From Tetmemena sp. SeJ-2015 (Eukaryota > Ciliophora > Spirotrichea > Sporadotrichida > Oxytrichidae), in assembly GCA_027382625.1 (NCBI GenBank), contig JAJKFJ010022164.1, positions 1 through 64,000 on the forward strand: DNA of 64,000 nucleotides. Direction: 5' to 3'. The position numbers and the translations under genes were made by a program. The notes under the pieces were generated by a model that had not been told where the DNA came from, did not search any database, and saw only the letters and a list, made by a program, of their open reading frames with translations. Shown here one piece after another: positions 35,601-45,401 of this stretch; position 1 is the stretch's first letter, and the number at the start of each line of letters is the position of its first letter.

Positions 35601-36959
35601 TGTCTTCTTCTTACTTTTGTAGATACTGCTCGTACTCGTCATCTATTGGCTAAATGACGACATTCATATTCTTCGAAAAGAACTTATCAATGTGGAGCAT
35701 AAAGAAATCGGCCGAGAACCCCTTGTTCAATTACTTAGCCTATTTAATACCATCCTCTAAAAACTTGACCCTGAAATCTCCCTCTCTCTTCATAGTGGTG
35801 TCTTTTTTTAGAAGTGATGTCTTCCTAGTCACTCCTCGCACCAATTACATAGCTTGAAGGTACAAGTATTGCTCTAGATTATCGATTGCAACTTCAGAAT
35901 TTTCTTAAACTGGGATCTACTTAATGTATTGGTCGTGAGTTATGAGCACAACACCAATGAGAAGACATAAATCATTCATGAGGTTAGGAAGGTCTGATAG
36001 CAAAATATCTCCTTTTTGCTAATTATTGTTCTGCGTAAGTTGAGTATCCACAGTCATAGTCGTCAGTTACTTTTTTACACCCTTGCTATACTAGTTCAGC
36101 AAAATATTTATCTTTGGTCGGTGGGTTGCCAGTTTATAGCAAAGAAGCTGCAGATTCTTAACCTTAATAAGTTCTCTTGCGTCATTCGTTTTTACAGTAT
36201 AAGCGGTTTAATAGCCAATAGGGCGAGTTTAAATTAAAATGAGAGTTCTAGGTGGGCTCACTCCTCTATCATTTTTATCCGATAGATAATTAGGATTTTC
36301 TCTGATAAATCTCTGATATTTTTGGTAGTTTTCAATAGCTAAAAACAAATCCTCAACTGATATAGCGAACTTAGTTTTCCCTATAGTAAATTCATTAAAT
36401 CTACGCATATTCTTAGAGAAGTGTGAGAGTTAAGATTATTTAAGGTTGCTTACTTAACGAGAAAAGTTCGTAAATATATTCTTTAACTGGTTGTAAAGAG
36501 AGGACAGTAACCTCCTCTAGTCTTGTAAATAAGTTGCTCAACTCTGTTACTTTAATTAGCTTTCTCTATTTCTTATTCGAATCAGAAGAATGCTCACTTG
36601 CCATTTAATTGAAGACCTCTATCATTTCTTTTTTGCATTCTGCGATTGTGTCCCCAAGCTCTTTTAGATCTTTCAAATCTACAACCAAGGGGGACCTATT
36701 TCTCATTATGGCTCCTACACAAAAATTGGGATAATGTTAAAAAGAAGATTTCTTAAAGTTTTGAAAATGCTTAGGAGAATGATTATATCCTTTCTTACGT
36801 GCTATGCTCTTCTTCAGATATAAATATATGAATTTTTATGTTTAAAGATCTTACTGAGTGGGTAGATGCTTCGCCCCATCTTTCAAATTTATGACCTCCC
36901 CTGTAAAAATGTCTATTATCATGTTATCATTTTTTGACTTCTTCCCAGAAACATCCATT
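32680..36959 (-). CDS. Very large coiled-coil / low-complexity protein
   Basis: Reverse frame readable over about 4 kb with TAA/TAG as Gln. A probable first exon (36959, MDVSGKKSKNDNMIIDIFTG) precedes a GT-AG-like AT-rich gap (about 36715-36864). The body starts MRNRSPLVVDLKDLKELGDT, and includes RFNEFTIGKTKFAISVEDLF, LMNDLCLLIGVVLITHDQYI, FFMLHIDKFFSKNMNVVI, YMKFCKDFEIPLSKSKITEI (a ciliate EF-hand-like helical repeat pattern), ISVLKQRLELLNKSDDEHRD, and a Lys/Glu coiled coil near 34130. It ends in a long Gln/Asn/Ser-rich region (33700-32750). A short exon after an intron near 32690-32740 may finish it. Size, coiled coils and EF-like motifs suggest a cytoskeletal or ciliary protein; no homologue named. 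Confidence 0.55.
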
Positions 36960-37229
36960 TAAATATTATATTTTGGTAGAAAATGAAGAAGATTGGTTGT
37001 TTTCTATATTTTCCACGACCTAATTTAATCTTTAAGCCTCGTCGGGTGCGAGTAGGTTTTAATTTAAATTCATATTGGAATAAATCTTGAGTCCGTTTTG
37101 AGATTCGTTAAGAGTCTTGCTATTGGAAACTTTCAAAGATCTCATTTTCGTGGAGTTAGATAGTTACTTCTCACAGTAATTATAAGAATATAATTTATTT
37201 AATTTTACACCGACAGCCATAAGATTGAT
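36960..37229. other. Divergent intergenic region
   Basis: Lies between a reverse gene start and a forward gene start. Mixed composition, no supported frame. It may contain the 5' exon/MDS of the downstream forward gene. Confidence 0.35.
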
Positions 37230-38998
37230 TCCCTCATCAATGCTTTAATTTATACTTGGTTTACGATTACTTATGGATTACTATACTTAGTATCCTATTT
37301 ATTTTCGAGTTTATCAGACTAAAGAAGAAGAGGGAGGATCAAGTAAGGCCAGCCGAGGAAGTTTTATTATTTTTTAGGTGAGGAGTTAAAAGTCATCATC
37401 ATCTTCAGGCACAGTCAAGCGCCACAAAAGTCCTAGAGCAATCTCTAACTTAGGATAAAGCACTGGCAGATGCAATTGCATAGGAAGACGATTGGGATGA
37501 AGAAGAACTTATAGTGAAAACTAAACCCAAACCAGTGTTAGTCGACTTCTGCAGAGGATTCAGATCCACTCAAAAAGAGGCTTGTTTGAATATGATCAGG
37601 AATAAGCAAAGGCTTCTCCCTCAAAGCCCAAAGTTATAGTTCTAGACGCCTTAGCAGCAATAAGAGATAAAGGCTAAAGCCTAGTAAGAGGAACTGCTTA
37701 AGAGAATTCCGCCTGAAGAAGTCAAACTATAAGAAAAGATTGGCGCTGCCGATAAGGCTATAAATAAGCAGCCTGAAATTGCAACACAACCAATAGAAGT
37801 TAAAAGAGAAGAACCTGTAAAAATAGTAGTAGCTGAAAGTTTAATTCAAAACCCTCCAGAGAAATAGTAGGAAGAATAGAAGCAGAAAATTCTAGAAGAT
37901 AAGAATAGAGCTAGTTAGGAGCAAAAGCTCAAGCTATTAGAAGATGAGGAGAATTTAAAGTAAGAAGAAATAAAGAAGCAAGAGGAAATGAGGAAAAAGG
38001 CGCAGGAGATACTCTAAGCAAATCAACTTAAGGCTGAAGAAGATCGAAAGGTGGAATAGAAAGTTAAATAAGAAGAGGAGGAAAGGCAAAGATAAGTAGC
38101 CGAGTAAGAGAAGCAAAGAAAAATTGAGGAAGAAGAAAAGTAAAAAGCTGAGTAAAAGATTCAAGAATACAAAATATAAGACTCAGATCTGAGATCCACA
38201 CCATATTAGATTAAGAACAAATGCTTATTCATCGGTGATTCGGGAGTTGGAAAAACCTCTGTCATTTATTAGCTTTGTAGTGACTAGTCAAAGAAAATTG
38301 TTGCCTCTAAAACAGATGATACCTATTATTTTAAAGTAGGAGAAGATATCCAGATTGTCGATACCTAGATGGAAAAGATTACTAGCTCTAATTTGGATTT
38401 AGTGAAAGAGGCATCCTGTATTGTTATCGCCTTCAACTCTCAAATTGAATCCTCTTTTAATAACATCAAGAGCAAGTGGATTTCATTCATTTAGTAGAAT
38501 ACCTCCAAGAGTTTCTAAAAGAACTGCATCCTTTTAGTTAACATTCATTTCGATAGCACTGATTGTAATTTCTCTTCAAAGGTGGCTTTGCTAGCAAGAG
38601 GACTTGGCTTAATGGGAAAGATTATAAATTATCACACTCTGGATTGCTTAGGTGACAAAGATGAGTTAATTAAGGCTATTAAATAATGCACAACATAAAA
38701 TGTTTAGACTGATGAAAGCGTGAGGATAAGTACTGAAGAAAAAAAGCTTGACCTTAAATAAGAAGCTCCCATCAAAGTTCCAATTGAGGTAAAGCCGATC
38801 TAAGAACCAAAACCTTCAAGTCTCACTCTTGAGAATGAAATCAAATAATCGATATAGGAAATTAAGCCAACTGATTCAAAGCCAGAAACTAATAAGCCTG
38901 AGAAAACTATAGAAGCAAGTTCATAAAGCTAAGCTATTAAAGATGGGGAAAAGAAAAAAGTAAATTTAGAGGATTCTTATGATGAAGATTTTGAGTGA
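37230..38998 (+). CDS. Coiled-coil protein with degenerate Ras-like P-loop domain
   Basis: Long open frame from about 37400 to TGA 38996-38998; the exact start is unresolved (an intron or IES near 37375). About 280 residues of Glu/Lys/Gln coiled coil (EEERQRQVAEQEKQRKIEEE) lead into KNKCLFIGDSGVGKTS, a perfect Walker A loop, then QIVDTQMEKITSSNLDL where DxxG is expected, IVIAFNSQ, and ILLVNIHFDSTD where N/TKxD is expected. An acidic tail ends YDEDFE. The fold order fits a Rab/Ras-type GTPase domain, with G3 and G4 eroded. Coiled coil before a small GTPase domain recalls large Rab-like and RABL6/IFT-associated GTPases. Guanine specificity is doubtful. Confidence 0.65.
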
Positions 38999-39021
38999 TT
39001 TAATTTTTCAAAGTAATTTAA

Positions 39022-42000
39022 TCATCCATAACTAAAATTATTAAATAGATTGAGTCTGATAAGCTGATCTACCATTCTGTCTATCTCTGAAAGTTTTTTC
39101 TTGTCTGTAAGTTTCTTTGAAATATTTAGGCATACTTGATCACTCTCTGCTTTTGTCATATTTTGGGGACCCTTGAATATGTTCATAGATCGAAGTTACT
39201 CATTCACTCTTTGCATCACTCTCATCTTTTGCTACTCTATCTCTTAAAATGTTTGTCTGAAGTAAACCTGAACGATATTCCCCTCGTACTTATGAGGTAA
39301 GAAGGGAAACTTTCCTCTGCCTATAAAATATGAATAAAACTATGGTCATATCTTTGAGATCGGAGAGCTTCTGAATTAAAGCAGGATCGGCAACATCGAC
39401 TTGAGAGGGCAGGTGCACTGAGCTTGTATCTAAACTACTGCTTCCTGCATCATTTTCATCCTCCTCATCAGCCTCCTCCTAAATCTCATCTAATTTCTAT
39501 TTGAGCTTTTTGTTAGCCTTCTTACTCTTTTTCTTCTCCTTTGAATTGGATCTCTTCTTCTTTGCTTTTTCATCTGAAGTTTTCGGCGATTTAACTTCTG
39601 ACGGTTAGGGATTTTCTTACTGCTTATTGTCAATTTAATCCACATTATTGGCAGGACTGTCTGCATTCATTTGCTCTTCAGAGAAATTAGCAGTTACTTT
39701 GGATGGGCTTTGGCTTTTGCCACTCTTTGCTTAATCTTCTTAGTTATTCGCTTCTTAATGTTTAGCTCCTTGAGGAAATTAAAAAAGGAGTGGAGTCAGA
39801 TGAATTAGAGTCACTGCTACTGTGGCTCGACTTGGATCGCTTTTTGTTCTTTTTCTTGTTCTTCTTGTCTTAAAATCAATCTCTTAAATAATTGTAATTA
39901 AAGGATGTCCTTTTTGGATTTGTCCTTCTTTTTGTGTGGTTTCTCAGGAGAGGGGATGTATTCTATTTCCTTTACTAGTGGAATATCATCCTCGTCATCT
40001 TCAAAAACTCCTGCTCTACTTGCCTTTTGTGCTCCATGGAAGGCTTAGGCTAGGAAGGTTTTTGGTTTTGGCTGATGATTATAACTTTTTCTATTTCAAT
40101 TCCTTGTTTCTCATCTTCAGAATAAAAAATAGAAGAAGATGAGTCTGAAGAAAGAGGAAGATCTTCCTCTCTTTCAAAATTAAACTCTTTTTCATTAGAA
40201 TATTTTTAGTTGCTTTCTATCCTTTTATCATTAGCTAAAGGAATATATTTTGTTTTGAAATTGAACTTTTTAAAATTTATAAAATTATTTATCATAGGTT
40301 TATATATTTATTTTCATATTTAAACTCTTTGCTGGTTTCTTTTTTAGCTTCTTTTCTCTTGACGGATTAGCTTTCTGATCCTGCACTAATGCTTCTTCCT
40401 CCTCCTCTTAATCCTTTAACTTCTTTTGCTTTGCCTATTCCACTACTTGATCCTGCATCTTTTTAAGATTATCTTCTTGTTCTTGTTTGAGTCTCTATAT
40501 TTCTTTTTCCTACTCCTCCTGTCGCTTCAGGATTTCAATAATCTTCTACTGCTCTTCCTCTCTAGCCTGCTTCAATAATTGTTCTTACTTTATCTTGGCT
40601 TCGCTCTATTCCTCATTTAAGTCTTATTGCAGCTGAGGAGGCAGTTATTCAGGACCCAACTTTGCTTTACATTTTATAGTTATTTCTACTATAATACTTC
40701 ATCAGCAGGTTGTTTCTGAGCAGGTTAGTTGGATTGAGCTAGTTTATTCTGTATTTCGAACTATTGGAATTTCCACTCAAACTTCTGAGTAAGTTCCTTC
40801 TCCACTTCCTCCCTCATCCTTATCTAGGCTTGTCTCTCTCTTTCCTCTCTCTCCTCCTATAACTCCTCCTTCCTGTCCTCTTCCTTCACAATTTCAATTA
40901 CTTGCCTTTCAACTTGCTGAGCCACTTGAATTTGCTACTTTTTCATCTCCTGTACTATCTCTTGCTTCATCATGTTAACAACTTGTTCATAGCTTTTAAT
41001 TTAAGACTCTACCTCCTCAGCTACTTCTTCCTGTCTTTCCTTAGTAGTGATAAGCATGTCCTACAAACTCTCTAGCTAGCTGGCTTACTTCAAGTTCTTT
41101 ATCTCAGAGTGAATTTTAAACAAGTCAGTTTAAAACTTGTCAACCACTTCTTCTTTCAGCTTCACAATGAACTCTTCCTCATCAAATTGGTCTTGTTCCT
41201 TTGCTATTTTGGCTCTCAGATTATTCATAAGCTGCTAATTCTCCTTATTCTTGACCTCTTGCTCGTAGTAAGTGGGGTGCCTCTTTCTATAGTGTGAGAC
41301 TAAGTAGTCGCCACTTATAAACATCTTGAAGCAGAGCACGCAGTTGAAACAGCCACTTGCTTCTCCATCTCCATTCTTGAAGGAGGCAGATGGATTTTTG
41401 AGGACTGACTCGTACGTTCTCAAAGCAGCTTTCTTTTATCTGACTTGCGATTTAAGTGCATTGATTTTTTGCTGCTTAAGTTTTACCTCCTCTTCCAAGC
41501 TTACAGCAGCGTTGTAATGAAACTTGTACTCCCTCTCTAGCCCACCGCAATAGCTCTCTGCATATTTCTAGCAAGTTAGAGATATAGATTTGAATAATTA
41601 CCTGAGTGTAAAGCAGGTATTCCGTTGTAAGTTGTCCCAGTTTGAAGAGCTTGACTAGATTCTTGTCTTTAATGCGTTTCAAATCTGGCTTGTCTAATCT
41701 TGCGAAAGTTACATTCTAGAGCAGCACTTCCAAAGCTGGGATATCCACTGTCTGAATTAGTTTGTCCAAGTCTGCTTGTTCGAGAGCATGCCAATCTAAA
41801 TTCACTCTCTTCTCGCTAAAACTAAAAAGAGGGGGTGGGCTGTTCAAATAAGTTGTTTGCTACAATGATTATAAGGGACCATAATTTATACTTACGAACA
41901 AATCAAATTAAAAATAAGAAAGATGATTAAGGGATGAAAGAAGCTTGATTCTGCTACTAGGGATCTTATGCGCCTTTTTAACCCATTGGGTCATAGTAAA

Positions 42001-42037
42001 CATATGAGTTGTAAGGTGCTTAGTTTATTTTATCCAT
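39022..42037 (-). CDS. DZIP1: DZIP1/Iguana-like ciliary zinc-finger protein
   Basis: Start at 42037: MDKINQAPYNSYVYYDPMGQ. After an IES comes PPPLFSFSEKRVNLDWHALE, then the DZIP1 N-terminal domain (LQNVTFARLDKPDLKRIKDK, LVKLFKLGQLTTEYLLYTQ), a GT-AG intron of about 46 nt near 41560-41608, YCGGLEREYKFHYNAAVSLE, and one C2H2 finger, CVLCFKMFISGDYLVSHYRK. Long Glu/Gln coiled coil to about 40340. A 140-bp IES with 11-bp repeats is followed by Ser/Lys-rich sequence and NIVQVYFRQTFQEIEQQKMR, MTKAESDQVCLNISKKLTDK, ending SYG and TGA (39022-39024). DZIP1 proteins act at the basal body/transition zone in ciliogenesis. The part below 40180 could be a separate gene. Confidence 0.75.
40180..40319 (-). 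other. Putative IES, 140 bp, 11-bp repeat AAAGAGTTTAA
   Basis: The plus-strand repeat TTAAACTCTTT is found at 40180-40190 and 40320-40330 flanking very AT-rich DNA. Both neighbouring frames are open, so frame restoration does not decide by itself; repeat length is the main evidence. Confidence 0.65.
41872..41929 (-). other. IES, 58 bp, pointer TAATCAT
   Basis: Plus strand ATGATTA at 41865-41871 and 41923-41929. Excision joins the start exon to the conserved domain: ASFIPQSLQQTTYLNSPPP. The longer-looking TCCCTTA repeat nearby gives a stop instead. Confidence 0.8.
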
Positions 42038-42118
42038 TTCTTTCAGTCTCAAAGAGTTTTAAATTTGAAAATTAAAATCGCTTTCTAATGACAAATACAA
42101 GAAGAGAAGAGCATATAT
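42038..42118. other. Spacer upstream of DZIP1-like gene
   Basis: Short AT-rich stretch between the DZIP1-like start codon and the foldback element; presumably part of its promoter. Confidence 0.3.
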
Positions 42119-42126
42119 GAATCTAA

Positions 42127-42247
42127 GGGGGGGGGCCTTTCCTCGTCATCCACTTTTTTTTCATAAAAATATGAAAAATCACGATCTAGCCTAAAATCAC
42201 CCAAAAACACCAAATTTTTAGTCCAAATTCAAATTTTAAATGCCTAT
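42127..42247 (+). repeat. Left terminal inverted repeat of the element
   Basis: Pairs with 42822-42939; differences are a few single bases and small length changes in the G and T runs. Confidence 0.88.
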
Positions 42248-42821
42248 CTTATTCATATTCTTTATTTTAGAGAATTAGCAAAAATATTTTAGAACATCGG
42301 GATTGAAAATTTCATCTTTAAGGCGGCTTTAAAGAGAATTACCTTTATTTTATTACAAAGATTATTACAAATTCTTTATTGATAACTAACAAAGATATTT
42401 CATGCTTAAAGTCATTTATTTATATAAATTTCTTGCAAACTAGCTTTAAGTAATTTAAAAATAAATATCTAGTTTATTAATTATAAAGTCTTTGAAAGAT
42501 AGATAAAATAAAAAAGACTTCTTTATTTATTATGTTTATATAGAAAAAAATGGTTGCAATAAATATAAATAGATTTAAATATAAAATTTAGATTTACTAG
42601 CTTTTAATAGGAGCTTGGAACTTCATGTAAGAAGAGAATTCTATAGGTCTTAAATAAAACATAAAAGATCTATGAGTTATTTTTTTTTAAATTAGAAATC
42701 TTATTCTCATAAAAGTATTAAATTTATATTAATTAGATGATCATTCATTCACAATTTAATTTCGAAATCCATTTTCATTCAAGGTTATCACAAATACTCT
42801 ACAATATAGAAAATGAGTAGA

Positions 42822-42939
42822 ATAGGCATTTTGAATTTGAATTTGGACTAAAAATTTGGTGCTTCTGGGTGATTTTAGTCTAGATCGTGATTTCTCATTA
42901 TTCATGAAAAAAAGTGGATGACGAGGAAAGGCCCCCCCC
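42822..42939 (-). repeat. Right terminal inverted repeat of the element
   Basis: Reverse-complement partner of 42127-42247; ends in eight C against nine G on the left. Confidence 0.88.
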
Positions 42940-43047
42940 GAATCTAAATATAGAGATTAAGTGTTTTAAATATAATAATTAGTATAAGCTTCGGTAAGAT
43001 TGCTTGCCAAATCCCAATTTAGATTATAATAAATTAAATTATCTCAT

Positions 43048-44113
43048 ATGAGCAACACAGACACCTCCCTCTTTAACTAGAACCACCCTTATCTAGTTCA
43101 AAACGGAATCCCGTTTGATACTAGCTCTCTTCTTCCAAAATAATTTCATTTTAAGTGGACCAAGAGTCAAATCAGGTCTCGACCTAAAACTCTTAGACAA
43201 GCGAAATCGTTAATGGGTAGAAGATTGAGGCAAACCAGAATTCTCAACTCTAAAGAAAGAGCAACTCTGACTCTTCGTGGGCAAACTTCTTTGCTTTCGA
43301 AGACGGAGTGATATCCTTCTCACTTAAGTACAGCACTATCATTCTCTCTATCTTTACCTATATTTTATCTTTCCTTCTATTATCGTAAGCTTATTTATCT
43401 TAGCTGATATGATCTACGCTTTTATTGCATGGAGAGCTTGCTCAAGAGGTGAAGTTCAGTGCGACAACACTTCAAAATTAATGGAAATTGATCAATATTT
43501 CCCTATTTTAGGATTTTTATGACTGTCTGGCCCATGATAAGTGACATCCTTGCTCTCCACCCCTACGATAGACTTTTCATTTTCTTGACTACAGTTTACA
43601 CTCTTGGAGTGATGCAAGTCAACATGAGAGCTTTCTTTAAGAAGGTTTATGGAATCATTCCCACTAAAACTAACGATAGAATCTTCTACACCGGTCTGCC
43701 AGCTCTGGTGGCTCTTCCTTGCATTGGAGTGTTCGACGAGTACAACTATCGCCCTATTCACTACCTGTGTGCTGGAACCTTCTTCGTGACCTTCACTCTC
43801 TATGGAGTGTGGCTGTCTTCAGCTATGTATACCAACAGGGATAAATTCCCAGCTAGTGAGCAGAACAGCATTAGAATCCTTAAGAACAATACCTATGGAA
43901 TCATTCTCGCATGCGCTGCCATGATCTTCAGCACTTTCCACTATGGTACCACGAACAGAATCACTCCTGGACTTGAAGTGGTTCACTGCTCTCTATGTCA
44001 TCAATTTCTTTGCTATCATGGCTTACACAAATCCATACTACGATAGCATCCACATCCCTAACCAGGAGTAACCATCAACAAACAATCAAGTGCCTGCCTT
44101 AAAACTTGTATGA
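43048..44113 (+). CDS. FRAG1/DRAM/PGAP2-like membrane protein
   Basis: MSNTDTSLFNQNHPYLVQNG at 43048, then a basic region and a first helix (STIILSIFTYILSFLLLS). Interruptions follow near 43390-43400 and 43475-43510. Then TVWPMISDILALHPYDRLFI, whose W-P-x-I-S motif and spacing recall FRAG1/PGAP2/DRAM proteins, and further helices GLPALVALPCIGVF, YLCAGTFFVTFTLYG, IILACAAMIFSTFHYG and FTALYVINFFAIMAY. TGA 44111-44113. A one-base frame change near 43960-43985 separates the last helix; a short IES, an indel or an assembly error is possible. PGAP2-type proteins act in the Golgi in GPI-anchor lipid remodelling; assignment at family level only. Confidence 0.55.
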
Positions 44114-44207
44114 TCTAACAATTCTTTAAAGTCTTCTTAATATCTGTTTAATCAAGGTTTTATGATACTTAAAAAATTCAAAAAATTAATACTTCATTAA
44201 AGATATA

Positions 44208-45320
44208 ATGTCAATCCCTAGTCATAATGAAGTAGACAAAGTCGTACTGATAAACGCGTCATAGTAATTAGAATCAGATAGGACTGATTAGATAGAACTT
44301 AGTCAATCATCTTAGGGGAAATTCAACAACAATGCGAAAGGAATACTTTTCTATTTCTTAGGAATAGTTATCTATAGCTTTGGAAATCTACTATTCATGT
44401 ATACTTTGAAAAACTACAACATAACATCCTATGAATTGCTATACTGGTCTTCTTTAGTCATGTTTTCTTGCTTCGTTGTTCACTCATTTGCAATTGGTCA
44501 AAATCTCTTGGATATTAAGAATGGGTTCTAGAAATATTTAATTCTCAGAATGACTTTTGGGGCACTGAATGATTTTAAAATTTTCTTTTAAGTATAAATG
44601 ATACAACCTTGTACTTGAGCTATGAATATATCAGTTATGCAAAAGCAACTTCGATTCAATTTGGAGGCTCCTTCATCGTACCATTTCTGGCGTTATTTTT
44701 CCTGGGTGATAAAATCTAGAAGTCCCATCTCATTTTCATAGCTTTTGGATTCTTGGGAATTCTGCTAATGATTTAGCCCTCAAATTCTCAAAGTGGCTCC
44801 TCCACAGATAATAGTAGCTCAGAGGATGAATATGGCAGATAGATAACAGGTAGTATATTTGCACTGGTAGCAGCCTTCACTATGGCTTTTATAATGATCT
44901 TCAAAAGAAAACTGCAATGCCTTGGACTTCACTATTGCATAGTCCCCTCTTACTATGCACTGACTAATATAATCTTGCTCCCCTTACTTCTCATATCTAA
45001 GTTAGAACCAAGCCAGTGAGTCTGTTTCAGAGGAGCGAGAATACATTCTATATTTGATATTTATTGGGATCGGATTTAACCTCTACCTCTCAAATGCATT
45101 TTTCACTGAAGGGTTCACATATGCACAGCCTTCCGCATTAGCAATTGTTTAATACACTGCCATGCCCATTACATTCCTCCAAGACATTTTCATCTTAAAT
45201 GAGATCCCTCAAACTTATGAGTTTGTAGGGGCAGCAATTGTCCTCACTGCAAATCTAGCGTTGACTTACTTCGAATATAAAAATCCCATCGAATAATAAC
45301 AAAAAACTACAACTATTTGA
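44208..45320 (+). CDS. EamA/DMT-family (SLC35-like) transporter
   Basis: ATG 44208. A short polar head leads into about ten hydrophobic helices: ILFYFLGIVIYSFGNLLFMY, LYWSSLVMFSCFVVHSF, FIVPFLALFFLGDKI, LIFIAFGFLGILLMIQPS, IFALVAAFTMAFIMIFKRKL, FIGIGFNLYLSNAFFTEGF, AIVQYTAMPITFLQDIFILN and FVGAAIVLTANLALTYFEY. The two-fold repeat of five helices, with G-x-x-L-I-x-P-like ends of each half, is the EamA drug/metabolite-transporter plan. Substrate unknown. Two short IESs (44568-44596 and a roughly 18-bp one near 45015-45032 removing a TGA) interrupt it. TGA 45318-45320. Confidence 0.8.
44568..44596 (+). other. IES, 29 bp, pointer AATGAT
   Basis: AATGAT at 44568-44573 and 44597-44602. Removal gives GALNDTTLYLSYEYISYAKA, the expected transporter continuation. 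Confidence 0.85.
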
Positions 45321-45401
45321 TAATTCAACTTTTTATTAACTTAACAGAATTTAGTCTACCAATTTGCTGGAAAGTGTTCTATAGGTTAGGAATCAATTAA
45401 T

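Larger units (their letters stand above)
42127..42939. mobile_element. Foldback/MITE-like DNA element with G-tract ends
   Basis: 813 bp bounded by inverted repeats of about 120 bp: nine G followed by CCTTTCCTCGTCATCCAC at 42127, and the reverse complement ending in eight C at 42939. The inverted copies match closely for the first roughly 120 bp and more loosely for some 35 bp further. A perfect 8-bp direct repeat, GAATCTAA, flanks it (42119-42126 and 42940-42947), as expected for a target-site duplication. The interior is AT-rich with no open frame, so it is non-autonomous. An 8-bp duplication is typical of hAT-type transposases, but the G-tract termini do not match the known spirotrich TBE elements, whose ends resemble telomeric repeats. 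Confidence 0.88.
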
